NCBI RefSeq assembly: GCF_017498505.1
Contig: NZ_CP071798.1
Location: 2,129,501-2,193,500, forward strand
Reading direction: 5' to 3'
From: Sporosarcina sp. Te-1
GTDB lineage: Bacteria > Bacillota > Bacilli > Bacillales_A > Planococcaceae
Length of the DNA stretch: 64,000 bases
Shown: positions 9,400-17,971 of the stretch, piece by piece
Position numbering within the stretch: the first letter of the stretch is position 1
Layout of the letters: the number at the start of each line of letters is the position of its first letter
The notes under the pieces: model-generated
Database searches by the model: none
What the model was told of the DNA's origin: nothing
Seen by the model: the letters and a program-made list of their open reading frames with translations, nothing else
Translations under genes and position numbers: made by a program

Positions 9400-9840
9400 T
9401 TACCAGGGAATCAACTGAAAGATCAAACCCATAGAAGTCATGAAAAACAACATAATAGATCCGCCTATGATCAGCAAATACTTAAGACGCAAATAAAAGA
9501 GTCCTTTGTGGTCCCGTACGGAATTGGTCTGTCTGAACCATCGCTTCTTCCCGCATTCTTCGCAATAAAACCTGTAGCGTGTTCTATGAACTGAGGCAGA
9601 AGCCGGCCCTGCGTTGACGGTCACTTTAACTTCTTTTTTCATTGTAAAATGGAACTTCCAATTCGTATCCGATAATTTAATTGCCTTCTTGTGCGGACAA
9701 TCGACTGACTGGAATTCATATTGAAATTCATTATACCAATCTTTACTTCTCAGTTCCTTTTGATAGCGCTTGGAGAAGAAAATAATCATGACGATGAATA
9801 GAATTATAAGAAGTCCGATGACGATAAATAGCAATTGCAA
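9400..9840 (-). CDS. Two-TM membrane protein with cysteine pairs, unknown function
   Basis: The open frame extends to 9921, but AAAGGAGG is correctly placed only for the TTG at 9840, giving 146 residues starting MQLLFIVIGLL. One transmembrane segment sits at the N-terminus and another near the C-terminus (YLLIIGGSIMLFFMTSMGL). The region between faces one side of the membrane and carries CPHKKAIKL and FYCEECGKKRWF, three cysteines that could form a small metal or disulfide site. No family recognised. Confidence 0.65.
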   Translation of the reverse strand: MQLLFIVIGLLIILFIVMIIFFSKRYQKELRSKDWYNEFQYEFQSVDCPHKKAIKLSDTNWKFHFTMKKEVKVTVNAGPASASVHRTRYRFYCEECGKKRWFRQTNSVRDHKGLFYLRLKYLLIIGGSIMLFFMTSMGLIFQLIPW

Positions 9841-10009
9841 ACAGGCGCCCTCCTTTTTCTTGATTGAAAATAGGCAGTGTAAGATAATCTCTAGGCTATC
9901 ATACACGCTATTTCGCTTCAAGTAACCTCATAGGCTTGCTTTGGTTTATAATCCGCGCCCACACCGTCTAGATTTAATGATCATTTAACAGGTTTTGAAT
10001 TATGCATGA

Positions 10010-10530
10010 TTTTATCGGTCATTTCGAGATCGATATCGTTCAGTTTCACGATCTTATTGTTCACTTTCCCCCGATTATCGATCAACCTTAATCATATCGA
10101 TCACTTGCATAGTTTTATCTATCACTTTGAGATGAATTTCGATCAGTTTTCACGATGTTATCAGTCACTTTCCCCCGGTTATCGATCAACCTAGATCATA
10201 TCATTCACTTGTGTAGTTTTATCGATCACTTTGAGATGGGTATCGATCAGTTTCGCAGTTTTATCGATCACTTTCCCTAGGTTTATCGGTCAACCTCAAT
10301 CATATCGATCACTTGTGTAGTTTTATCGATCACTTTGAGATGGATTTCGATCAGTTTCACAGTTTTATCGATCACTTTCCTCGGTTTATCGGTCAACTTC
10401 AATCATATCGATCACTTGTGTAGTTTTATCGATCACTTTGAGATGGATTTCGATCAGTTTCACAGTTTTATCGATCACTTTCCCTGGTTGATCGGTCAAC
10501 CTCCACCATATCGGTCACTTTTTCTAGATT
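10010..10530. repeat. Tandem repeat array: five copies of a 103-104 bp unit
   Basis: The word TTTTATCNNTCA(C/T)TT followed by CGAGAT or GAGATG recurs at 10010, 10113, 10217, 10321 and 10424, so the period is 103-104 bp. Each unit is itself made of about five degenerate sub-units of 18-23 bp built around TATCGATCACTTT, TTTCGATCAGTTTC or ATCGGTCAACCT. The last copies (from 10217) are nearly identical, the first two more diverged. The array lies between a membrane gene and the FusB-like terminator and is not coding on either strand; apparent short frames merely read the repeat. Confidence 0.9.
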
Positions 10531-10563
10531 AAAATAAAAAGCTAGGTTTCCTCCCCAACAAAC

Positions 10564-10602
10564 AAAAAAGGCCCCCCAACACTGGACATGTTGAGGGGAG
10601 CC
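10564..10602 (-). terminator. Terminator of the FusB-like gene
   Basis: On the minus strand, a GC-rich stem (GGCTCCCCTCAACA with TGTTGGGGGGCC) is followed by TTTTTTG, nine bases after the stop codon region. Confidence 0.85.
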
Positions 10603-10610
10603 CGCTTACG

Positions 10611-11249
10611 TTATTTCATGTTCTCTACAAACTTTTCGATTTTATCCAAGGACAGTACATGCTGATTACAATCTTCAGCATCTTGGCAAATGTAATTCCC
10701 TTTTTTCGTATAGGTGCCGATACTCTCACCTTTTGTTTTCGTCATAAACATGCAAACAGGTGTCAGGCGGTTACAAATGGAACAAATTTGCTTCGTCTTC
10801 GTTTCTTCGTACGTACCCGTCAGACCAACCAGGCCCTTCTGAGTTGGTACGATCATATATCTCTTTTTCGTTCCGATATCATCAAAACTTAAAAAGGTCA
10901 TTCGCTGGAAGTTCAGGTTTTCTTTCGGCAGCTTCATTTTTTTCACTTTTGGAAAAAGTTTTTTCAACTTTTGCTCCGAAGGCTCCTGAAACGGAATAAT
11001 GTATTTTTCCAATTCCATAAGGTATTGTTCGGCGGTCTCTTTATCCACAACTTGTACCATCTGGTTGAGCAGGTCTCGTTGCGTATCCGTTAATAACGGA
11101 AACGATTCGATCGCTTTTTCGACCGAAAGTGATTCCATCGCACCGATGACATGTTGATCATTCACCGTTGCATGGCCATTCACCAAGTGGAGTACTTGCC
11201 GTTTAATTAAGTTAAATTGATCGTTTCGAATAAAGGGTTCTCTTTTCAT
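10611..11249 (-). CDS. FusB/FusC-type EF-G-binding protein
   Basis: 212 residues from the ATG at 11249 (AGAGGAGC upstream); the TTG at 11282 that extends the frame has no ribosome site. Length equals that of staphylococcal FusB/FusC. The N-terminal half is helical; the C-terminal half holds the four-cysteine treble-clef zinc site: CSICNRLTPVC, then ICQDAEDC. FusB-type proteins bind elongation factor G on the ribosome and release it from stalled complexes, giving fusidic acid resistance in staphylococci; chromosomal homologues in Bacillales are of less certain role. Upstream lie a strong promoter, a short leader ORF and a hairpin covering this start codon, suggesting induction by ribosome stalling. 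Confidence 0.85.
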   Translation of the reverse strand: MKREPFIRNDQFNLIKRQVLHLVNGHATVNDQHVIGAMESLSVEKAIESFPLLTDTQRDLLNQMVQVVDKETAEQYLMELEKYIIPFQEPSEQKLKKLFPKVKKMKLPKENLNFQRMTFLSFDDIGTKKRYMIVPTQKGLVGLTGTYEETKTKQICSICNRLTPVCMFMTKTKGESIGTYTKKGNYICQDAEDCNQHVLSLDKIEKFVENMK

Positions 11250-11312
11250 TTCTGTCAGCTCCTCTGTTTTGGTTGTACTCAAACAAAGCGCAAAGCCGTC
11301 CGTTCAGAAATG
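11247..11312 (-). promoter_or_regulatory. Candidate start-codon-sequestering hairpin (translational attenuator)
   Basis: In the minus-strand RNA, CAUUUCUG (plus 11305-11312, just after the leader ORF) is perfectly complementary to CAGAAAUG (plus 11247-11254), which contains the AUG of the FusB-like gene. The ribosome site would lie in the loop just before the 3' arm. Pairing is seen in sequence; the regulatory role is inferred. Confidence 0.5.
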
Positions 11313-11332
11313 GAGAAACTACATTCAAGCGA

Positions 11333-11428
11333 TTATACTATCATTCGCCCCATGCAAAGTATCGCCTTTTCATCTTCCGGCTTTGCATGAGTCTTTGTTG
11401 AAGCTGGCAATGCCATTTGTCTTGCCAT
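11333..11428 (-). CDS. Putative 31-residue leader peptide of the FusB-like gene
   Basis: ATG at 11428 preceded by GGGAGGTGAT, one of the best ribosome sites in the window; stop TAA at 11333, 83 bases before the FusB-like ATG. The peptide is MARQMALPASTK... ending GRMIV. Its coding sequence contains a perfect 9-bp inverted repeat (CATGCAAAG ... CTTTGCATG). It sits between a consensus promoter and the EF-G-binding protein gene, the layout described for translational attenuation of staphylococcal fusB. No homologue recognised for the peptide itself. Confidence 0.6.
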   Translation of the reverse strand: MARQMALPASTKTHAKPEDEKAILCMGRMIV

Positions 11429-11481
11429 CTTCACATCACCTCCCGATGAATCGCCCTACGACTTGCCGGGCTACGTTTTCT

Positions 11482-11510
11482 ATCATACCGCTATCTTTTT
11501 TTCATGGCAA
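11482..11510 (-). promoter_or_regulatory. Sigma-A promoter of leader ORF and FusB-like gene
   Basis: On the minus strand TTGCCA (plus 11505-11510), a 17-bp spacer and TATGAT (plus 11482-11487). Predicted 5' UTR before the leader ATG is about 45 bases. Confidence 0.75.
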
Positions 11511-11593
11511 GAATTGAATTGGCCTAGAGGGGGAAAGAAGATAGTATTTAAACACGTACTTGGAAGGATTATTCCTCTTGACCAATGAATGTC

Positions 11594-11628
11594 AAAAAGC
11601 CGAAGACTGAATTCGTCATCAGCTTTTT
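11594..11628 (-). terminator. Bidirectional-looking terminator
   Basis: 14-bp stem with one mismatch (AAAAAGCTGATGAC / GTCTTCGGCTTTTT on the minus strand) downstream of the lipoprotein gene ending at 11651. Confidence 0.8.
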
Positions 11629-11650
11629 ATACTCGAACGCTTACCGCCGT

Positions 11651-12091
11651 TTAATGCTCATGGTCCATCTCTTGCTCTTTTAAGATGTTTAGCAAAGTAA
11701 AGCTGGGATCGGGCTTGCAACCTTCCAGTGTATAACTGAACAATTGCTGCCCTTCCTCGCGCGAGAGCTCTGTACAGGACAAGCTCTCTTTGGAGGGCTT
11801 GTCCCCCCGCTCCTTATTCTTCGAACGATCAATTTCCAAATTAAACACAGTGCCATCAAACGTGACATTGTACAAAGTCGGGTTTCCCTCCAAGGTGAAA
11901 TTCGTTATCCGTACGAAGGCAGAGTCTTCTGCTTCTACCCGCTCCATGAACTCTTCAAAATAAACAAAATTGTAAATAGGCCCATGCATATTGATGACGT
12001 CTCCATTTTTCAACGCCTTCTCACTGTCATAAGAACATGCACTCAATAGGCAGACTCCGAGAAGCAGAAGCCAATAGAATGTTGTCTTCAT
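11651..12091 (-). CDS. Small lipoprotein, DUF4362-like
   Basis: 146 residues. The signal peptide ends in lipobox LLSAC (Cys 19). The mature part begins SEKALKNGDVINMHGPIYNFVYFEEFM, which resembles the Bacillus DUF4362 family (NGDV-x-x-x-HGP-x-x-N). Two further cysteines (SCTELS and EGCKPD) could form a disulfide. Such proteins are surface-anchored and uncharacterised. Family assignment is from memory of the motif, not a search. Confidence 0.65.
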   Translation of the reverse strand: MKTTFYWLLLLGVCLLSACSYDSEKALKNGDVINMHGPIYNFVYFEEFMERVEAEDSAFVRITNFTLEGNPTLYNVTFDGTVFNLEIDRSKNKERGDKPSKESLSCTELSREEGQQLFSYTLEGCKPDPSFTLLNILKEQEMDHEH

Positions 12092-12200
12092 GTTATTCCC
12101 TCCAGTCGTATACGTGTCGCTTGTCCTTCACTGTATGCGGGAGCTGGGTGGGTTATTTCTTCTGTTTGTTTCATTCACACTTGCAGCACTACATATCCCC

Positions 12201-12800
12201 TTACAAAAGCAAATGGTCTTGTTTATTCAGGAAGCGGACAAATCGAGTGTCTTCTCGTTGTTCCAGCAAATGAATTCCTGTATCGCCCGTGGAAAATGCA
12301 AACTTGCCATTCGGTTGATGAAGAAACGCTTTGATCAGATTGGAAATCAGCCCTCCATGAGACACGATCGCCACACGTCGAACGTCCTGAAATTCAAATA
12401 AGATGTGATGGAGCATCCATTCCGCCCGATAGCGTAACTCCAGCTCCGATTCCCCGTCTGGGATCGGAATATGGACGGGCCTGCCCCCTTTTGGCAGGGG
12501 ATGTGTGATTGCCGTCTCTTTTTTCGGCAATCCCGCCAATACTCCATTGTTATACTCCATTAAATCAGCATGAAACTGCAGGTCACAGCCTATTTCCTCT
12601 TGCAAAATATGGGATGTGCGGCTTGCCCGTTTCAACGGGCTTGACAAGATCAAGTCAGGAGGAAAATGTTCTGCGACATATGCTGCCATCTTTCTCGCTT
12701 GCCCCTCTCCTACTTCTGTTAACGAAAAGTCAGCTCTTCCTTCATGAACCTCTAATAAATCCCCCTCTGATTGTCCATGTCTAATTACTAACAATTCCAT
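12201..12800 (-). CDS. Histidine phosphatase family protein (phosphoglycerate mutase-like)
   Basis: 199 residues from the ATG at 12800, which has GGTGGGG in place; an ATG at 12815 lacks a ribosome site. The catalytic RHG motif is at the start (LLVIRHGQSEGD), the second Arg in SSPLKRASRTSHIL, the acid in DGESELELRYR and the second catalytic His in VAIVSHGGLISNLI. This is the branch-1 histidine phosphatase fold; the substrate could be a sugar phosphate, nucleotide or protein and is not evident. Monocistronic. Confidence 0.85.
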   Translation of the reverse strand: MELLVIRHGQSEGDLLEVHEGRADFSLTEVGEGQARKMAAYVAEHFPPDLILSSPLKRASRTSHILQEEIGCDLQFHADLMEYNNGVLAGLPKKETAITHPLPKGGRPVHIPIPDGESELELRYRAEWMLHHILFEFQDVRRVAIVSHGGLISNLIKAFLHQPNGKFAFSTGDTGIHLLEQREDTRFVRFLNKQDHLLL

Positions 12801-12944
12801 TTTAATCCCCACCATTTTTTATCATGATTATTTTTAATATTACTACTCACTTAATTATATACATTAAGCTATAGCCACTGACAGAGTTTCATTTTATGGC
12901 TTAGCTTATCAAAGAGAATGACCATAAATTCGCTAATAAAGTAG

Positions 12945-12981
12945 AAACGACCCAGCCAGTACATAGCTGTGGGTCGTTTTT
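12945..12981. terminator. Hairpin terminator
   Basis: Stem AAACGACCCA / TGGGTCGTTT with T-run on the plus side. It lies 160 bases downstream of the LURP-like gene on the minus strand. The 150 bases between (12982-13138) show no gene. Confidence 0.65.
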
Positions 12982-13138
12982 AGCCTCAGTGCTTATTAGT
13001 AATGATTCAAAAAATATATTGCTCGTACGTCTATTGGATAATGGGCTAAACTGCTGGAGTTTGACCATACTCGCTTAATAGCTGGTACTATTAATCCAGC
13101 TACTCTCAGCAAGGTGTAAGATGCACTCTTTTAACGCA

Positions 13139-13633
13139 CTACACGGAAGCAGATGAAGCGGCCGCTTGACTCGCCTTTACATAATCAATTGCAACAACCA
13201 ATGCGACGAGAAGTGCTTCTGCTTCTTCATTCATTATCTGCAGCCGGTAGCTGTCTCCCCAGCTGAACCATTTCTTATCGACCGTCCCGACGACAGTTCC
13301 GTGCTGTAGCACGTCAAATGTCATATCCCACATATTTCCTTGCACTTCAATCTCAGCCGCATCGATTGTATAATTCGATTTCAAGAACGTAAATTGCTTC
13401 TTAATTGTAACAGTTTCCCGCCCTTTTACATCTACGAAGAACGTCGGCAGAAAACTAAAAGGTTTCTTCGTAATGAGTGCCACTTCATCTTGGGTTGTAT
13501 CCCAGATGGTAAATGTCTTGGGCACTTGCAAGAAACTCCCCTCAACGTAGTAGATATCCTGTTCGGCAGCATCCCGCACAGTAAATTTTCCACCTATATT
13601 TAACATCTTTTGTTTGATGTATAGTTCTTTCAT
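13139..13633 (-). CDS. LURP-one-related / YxjI-like protein
   Basis: 164 residues, ATG with GAGGAGG upstream. The sequence shows the LURP-one (tubby-like) beta-barrel pattern: YIKQKMLNIGGKFTVRDA at the start, then EGSFLQVPKTFTIWD, and WFSWGDSYRLQI. The fold is a closed beta barrel with a central C-terminal hydrophobic helix, here ALLVALVVAIDYVKA, which can bind membranes or hydrophobic ligands. Bacterial members such as YxjI are uncharacterised. No operon partners. Confidence 0.8.
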   Translation of the reverse strand: MKELYIKQKMLNIGGKFTVRDAAEQDIYYVEGSFLQVPKTFTIWDTTQDEVALITKKPFSFLPTFFVDVKGRETVTIKKQFTFLKSNYTIDAAEIEVQGNMWDMTFDVLQHGTVVGTVDKKWFSWGDSYRLQIMNEEAEALLVALVVAIDYVKASQAAASSASV

Positions 13634-14171
13634 TCGTACCCCTCCTCAATGCAGCACTTCTATCTACCATATACGATTGGTGCTGGAAAAGGTTTCAAGT
13701 GTTCAGCAGTGTTCAGGGATTCGCAGCCATGTGAATACGCAAGGCATCGGCAGCCGAGTTATGGTGTTATGGTGTTATGGCAATCCTTTGTAAGCTGCTA
13801 TGGCCTAAATTTTCGTCACAGCCTCCTCCTCAACAGCTCCCTCCATTTTTTTCTTCCACGAATGTTTGCGAAGCAAGCAGGCAGGGTACATTTATTTCGT
13901 GACTCTAAAATACTGAAACTGAAGTAATTACATTTATAGGAATTTAAAATGTTGACCCAGTCCTTATTTGCAGATTACATGCATCTATTAAGTATTTTAG
14001 ATAACCCATACATATTTCGTACAAATTGAATAGTCGCATAGGGATAGGTTCCTTCCGATAACTGGAGGGGCTCCCTTCGTGCGGGCAAGTAGTTAGGAAA
14101 AAGGTCAATACTGTCAGTCAGATAAAATAGTACTAATGATTCGAAAAGTGGTAATATATCGAATCGGCTTG
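13634..14171. other. 540-bp intergenic region without a recognisable gene
   Basis: No coding frame with a ribosome site on either strand; includes a short GTTATG triplicate near 13760-13780. Nothing else supported. Confidence 0.4.
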
Positions 14172-14200
14172 TTGACCATGAAAAATCGCTTTGCTAGTAT
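14172..14200 (+). promoter_or_regulatory. Promoter of the Tat/GMC dehydrogenase operon
   Basis: TTGACC (14172-14177), 17-bp spacer, TAGTAT (14195-14200), about 120 bases before the first gene. Confidence 0.6.
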
Positions 14201-14322
14201 GTTATTTACTCATTCTATCAACTTCCATTTTAAAGGATTTTGATAGGGTGTTTAGATAAAGTTTATCTTTTCGCCTATTACGGAGAGGTAGACTACCAAT
14301 CAATTCGTTAGGAGGAAGAGAA

Positions 14323-15072
14323 TTGGCAGAAACGAAAAAAGGAGTGTCAAGACGGGATTTCTTAAAAACGACCGGAATTGCTGCCGGTACACTCGTCGGA
14401 GGAGGCTTGATCGGCGGATTGGTCGGCTATAACGCCAACAAGGGAAATTCAGGCGTTGCGACCGCACCTGCTGAAGATCAGCATAATGCCGATATCAACC
14501 GGGGACTGATGTTCTTCAAGAAGCGGCACGACTTTGAAGTGCTCGCCCAGGCAACGGAGCGGATATTCCCTGAAGATGAATTGGGGCCGGGAGCGATCGG
14601 GTTAGGCGTGCCGTATTTTATTGACAATCAGCTGGCTGGCAATTACGGAAGCAATGCGAGGGAGTATATGCAAGGCCCTTTCTATGAAGGGGGGCCGACG
14701 CAAGGCTACCAGACACGTCTGACACGAGCAGAGCTGTTCATGAACGGTATCCAGACATTGGATCAGGAAGCCAATAAACGCTTTGGCAAAAGCTTTGCCG
14801 ATATCGAAGGCGAGCAGATGGACGAAATTTTGACGGACTTGCAAAAAGATAGCGTTAAGATGAAAGGCGTCTCTTCTGCGTTCTTCTTCAAACTGCTTCG
14901 CAGCGCAACATTAGAAGGTGCCTATGCGGATCCGATCTATAACGGAAATGTGAATATGGAAGGCTGGAAGATGAAAGGGTTCCCTGGACACCAAATGTCC
15001 TATATCAATCAAATCGAGGATGAGAAATTCCAGAAGATTGATCCAAAATCTATCAGCAGCATGCAGCATTAA
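14323..15072 (+). CDS. Gluconate 2-dehydrogenase subunit 3 family protein, Tat-exported
   Basis: TTG start at 14323 decided by TTAGGAGG. 249 residues. The twin-arginine signal SRRDFLK is at residues 8-14, followed by a Gly/Ala-rich hydrophobic stretch. The mature part (FEVLAQATERIFPEDELGPGAIGLGVPYFID) matches the small gamma subunit that accompanies GMC-type membrane dehydrogenases. The Tat signal would carry the folded small subunit, with the signal-less large subunit bound to it, across the membrane. It is first of four tightly spaced genes ending with tatA-tatC. Confidence 0.9.
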   Translation: MAETKKGVSRRDFLKTTGIAAGTLVGGGLIGGLVGYNANKGNSGVATAPAEDQHNADINRGLMFFKKRHDFEVLAQATERIFPEDELGPGAIGLGVPYFIDNQLAGNYGSNAREYMQGPFYEGGPTQGYQTRLTRAELFMNGIQTLDQEANKRFGKSFADIEGEQMDEILTDLQKDSVKMKGVSSAFFFKLLRSATLEGAYADPIYNGNVNMEGWKMKGFPGHQMSYINQIEDEKFQKIDPKSISSMQH

Positions 15073-15092
15073 CGACAACAGGGGGCATTCGA

Positions 15093-16805
15093 ATGGCTAA
15101 AACACTTGATAAAGTAGACGTAGTAACAGTAGGAGTCGGATGGACAGGCGGCATTATCGCAGCGGAATGTGCAAAAGCCGGCATGAAAGTCCGGGGCTTG
15201 GAGCGCGGCCAAAATCGTGGGACAGAAGACTATTCCTTGGTTCATGATGAGTATCGATATGCGATTCGTTATGAACTCATGCAAGACCTCTCAAAAGAAA
15301 CCATTACCTTCCGCAATAACATGAAACAACGGGCACTGCCGATGCGGCAATTAGGTTCATTCCTCCTCGGTGAAGGCCTCGGCGGAGCCGGGACGCATTG
15401 GAACGGCATGACCTACCGTTTCTTCCCTTATGACTTTCAAATTAAAACAGAAACCGAAAAAAAATATGGCAAGAACAAAGTATCCAGTGATTATTTAATA
15501 CAAGACTGGGGCATTACATATGACGAATTGGAACCGTATTACGATCGGTTCGAAAAAACGATGGGACTTTCCGGTGAAGATACCAACCCATTCTGGGGCA
15601 AACGGTCTTCCGATTTCCCGACACCTCCCATGAAGAAAACGCCGTTGCTCAAGAAGTTTGAGACAGCGACGAAAGACCTTGGGTATCATCCATACATGGT
15701 CCCTTCCGCTAACCTTTCGGAGCCATATGAAAATCCGGACGGTTCCCAAATCAACGCTTGCCAATATTGCGGATTCTGCGAACGGTTCGGCTGTGAGTAT
15801 GGGGCGAAGGCAAGCCCGGAAGTGACGGTTATCCCGGCTGCCAAAAAGACCGGCAACTACGATATCATCTTCAATGCGAATGTCGTTGAGATTTTGACAA
15901 AAGGCAATAAAACGACAGGTGTCCGCTATATCGACACGCAAACCGGCGAAGAGGTCATACAGCCCGCTGATGTCGTCGTGTTGACGAGCTACATGATGAA
16001 TAACGCGAAACTATTGATGGTCTCCAATATCGGAGATCAATACGATCCGGAAACCGGAAAAGGGACACTTGGCAGAAATTATTGCTACCAGATTGAACCG
16101 GGAGCAACCGGCTTCTTCGATGAACAGATGAATACGTTCATGGGTGCGGGCGCGCTCGGCATGACGATCGACGATTTCAATGCCGACAATTTCGATCATA
16201 GTGATTTGGATTTTATTCACGGAGCCAGCATTTCCTTCGTCCAATCCGGAAGCCGCCCGATCGGGACGAATCCGGTTCCGTCCGACGTGCCGCTTTGGGG
16301 AGCTGAATTCAAAAAGGCTTCCATCGAGAACTTCACGCGGACGCTGGATGTATTCGGACAAGGCGCTTCCATCCCGCATAAGCATAATTATTTGTCCCTT
16401 GATCCAACATACAAGGACAAGTACGGCGTGCCACTTTTGCGGATGACGTATAACTTCACTGAACAGGACCGCAACTTGCACAAATTCATTACGAAAAAGA
16501 CGGTGGAAGTGATGGAAAAGATGGGTGCAAAGAAGACCGAAGGCGGCGGCCCATTGGCGGAATATGATATCGTGCCGTACCAGTCCACTCACAATACAGG
16601 CGGAACCAGCATGGGGAATGACCCGAATACAAGCGTTGTAAATACTTATTTACAGCATTGGGACGTGGAAAATCTGTTTGTCGTCGGAGCAGGAAACTTC
16701 AACCACAACAGCGGCTACAATCCGACAGCGACGGTTGGCGCGCTGGCATACCGGACGGCTGAGGGCATTCAAAAATACCGTAAAAAAGGCGGCTCACTCG
16801 TGTAA
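15093..16805 (+). CDS. GMC-type FAD oxidoreductase, dehydrogenase large subunit
   Basis: 570 residues, 20 bases after the small subunit. The N-terminus has the FAD-binding VGVGWTGGIIAAECAKAG and ERG motifs; GEGLGGAGTHWNG and NTGGTSMGNDP are GMC hallmarks; the C-terminal HNSGYNPTATVGALAYRTAEGI closes the flavin domain and supplies the catalytic His/Asn pair. A cysteine cluster (CQYCGFCERFGC, about residues 226-237) resembles the [3Fe-4S]-binding loop of glucose and fructose dehydrogenase large subunits. It lacks its own signal peptide and should hitchhike with the Tat-exported small subunit. Probably oxidises a sugar or polyol outside the membrane; the exact substrate is unknown and no cytochrome subunit is encoded nearby. 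Confidence 0.9.
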   Translation: MAKTLDKVDVVTVGVGWTGGIIAAECAKAGMKVRGLERGQNRGTEDYSLVHDEYRYAIRYELMQDLSKETITFRNNMKQRALPMRQLGSFLLGEGLGGAGTHWNGMTYRFFPYDFQIKTETEKKYGKNKVSSDYLIQDWGITYDELEPYYDRFEKTMGLSGEDTNPFWGKRSSDFPTPPMKKTPLLKKFETATKDLGYHPYMVPSANLSEPYENPDGSQINACQYCGFCERFGCEYGAKASPEVTVIPAAKKTGNYDIIFNANVVEILTKGNKTTGVRYIDTQTGEEVIQPADVVVLTSYMMNNAKLLMVSNIGDQYDPETGKGTLGRNYCYQIEPGATGFFDEQMNTFMGAGALGMTIDDFNADNFDHSDLDFIHGASISFVQSGSRPIGTNPVPSDVPLWGAEFKKASIENFTRTLDVFGQGASIPHKHNYLSLDPTYKDKYGVPLLRMTYNFTEQDRNLHKFITKKTVEVMEKMGAKKTEGGGPLAEYDIVPYQSTHNTGGTSMGNDPNTSVVNTYLQHWDVENLFVVGAGNFNHNSGYNPTATVGALAYRTAEGIQKYRKKGGSLV

Positions 16806-16856
16806 AAAGCACCGCATTCAGCCACACAAATAAGGAAATAAGAAAGGTTGATCTCA

Positions 16857-17063
16857 ATGAATCTTGCAGCAATCGGAGTACCAGGTCTTATTGTCATCCT
16901 CGTTATCGTCTTAATCCTCTTTGGACCACGGAAATTACCAGAAGTGGGATCTGCAGTCGGCAAGACATTGGCGGAATTCAAAAAATCCGCGAAAGAAGTC
17001 ATGGACGACGAAGAGAAAACTGATAATGGGGAAGTCAAGAAAATTTCCAGTACTGAAAAGTAG
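16857..17063 (+). CDS. tatA: Sec-independent translocase protein TatA
   Basis: 68 residues from the ATG at 16857 (GAAAGG nine bases upstream; the TTG at 16848 abuts that site). Pattern: one transmembrane helix ([13 protein letters not shown]), the FGPRKLPE hinge, then the amphipathic helix [16 protein letters not shown] and a charged tail. TatA oligomers form the variable pore through which folded Tat substrates pass. It directly follows the dehydrogenase genes and precedes tatC. Confidence 0.95.
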   Translation: MNLAAIGVPGLIVILVIVLILFGPRKLPEVGSAVGKTLAEFKKSAKEVMDDEEKTDNGEVKKISSTEK

Positions 17064-17071
17064 GTGATAGC

Positions 17072-17965
17072 ATGGATCCATACCGCGATCACAACAGACA
17101 AGTTCTCAGCCCATTGGATAAAAAACGGAAGGAAGACTCGGCAACCGCCGAGCCTTCCGCTCCGATCAATGAGCAGACAGCAACTTCGCCTGCCAACAAG
17201 AAAGAGCAGCCTAAAGCACAGCCTGAAACAGAAAAAGAACCATTCACCGCATTCTTTGAAGAACCGACATTTATTGAACACTTAGGTGATTTGCGCAAGC
17301 AGCTCATCAAGAGCATAGCTGTGTTCCTCCTGTTTTTCATTGTCGCCTTCAGCACAATCAATATGTGGTTCCCGTATATCACGAGAGGCTACAAATTGAT
17401 CGTGCTAAGTCCAATGGAGGTCATTTCATTTTATACGACGATTTCCGCTGCATTGGCATTTGGCCTTGCAATTCCGTTCCTCTGCCATTTTCTATGGCAG
17501 TTTGTGAAACCCGGTTTAACGGAGAAGGAAGGGCGCTTTCTCAGCCTGTACTCCCCCTTCATCCTTTTGCTTTTCGTTGCCGGTCTCGCGTTCGGATATT
17601 ATATCGTCAACCCGTTGAGCTATAATTTCTTGGTGAAGCTCGGGAAGATGAATTTTGAAGTGATGATTTCAGCAAAAGAATACGCCCGTTTTCTCATGCT
17701 GACAACCATGCCGATCGGTTTGCTCTTTGAACTGCCGATTGTTGCACTCTTCTTATCATCCATTGGCATCCTGACTTCCGATACGCTGAAAAAAGTCAGA
17801 AAGTGGTCCTATGTGATCTTGGCGGTCGTCTCCGCCCTCATCACCCCGCCAGACTTCTTCAGCCAACTCATCATTCTAATTCCGATGATCGGCTTGTACG
17901 AAGCGAGCATCTTCCTCGTCACCCGGACCGAAACGCGGTTGGCGTCAGCAAATCTGGCATCATAA
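17072..17965 (+). CDS. tatC: Sec-independent translocase protein TatC with extended N-terminus
   Basis: 297 residues starting 8 bases after tatA. About 60 charged, Gln/Glu/Lys/Pro-rich residues precede the canonical TatC start (FIEHLGDLRKQLIKSI); typical TatC proteins are about 240-250 residues and lack such a tail. Six transmembrane helices follow, with the conserved LSPMEVISFY and FVKPGLTEKEGR segments. TatC recognises the twin-arginine signal. Linked to a Tat substrate, this pair is probably a dedicated translocon, as PhoD-TatAdCd is in B. subtilis. Confidence 0.95.
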   Translation: MDPYRDHNRQVLSPLDKKRKEDSATAEPSAPINEQTATSPANKKEQPKAQPETEKEPFTAFFEEPTFIEHLGDLRKQLIKSIAVFLLFFIVAFSTINMWFPYITRGYKLIVLSPMEVISFYTTISAALAFGLAIPFLCHFLWQFVKPGLTEKEGRFLSLYSPFILLLFVAGLAFGYYIVNPLSYNFLVKLGKMNFEVMISAKEYARFLMLTTMPIGLLFELPIVALFLSSIGILTSDTLKKVRKWSYVILAVVSALITPPDFFSQLIILIPMIGLYEASIFLVTRTETRLASANLAS

Positions 17966-17971
17966 AAAGGA

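Noticed and set aside
10006..10532. Short plus-strand ORFs over the 103-104 bp array; also the idea of a CRISPR array
   Set aside because: Frames follow the repeat period and lack starts with ribosome sites. Units are contiguous and degenerate with no unique spacers, so not CRISPR.
12982..13138. Possible insertion-sequence remnant next to the terminator at 12945
   Set aside because: No terminal inverted repeat, target duplication or transposase motif could be seen.
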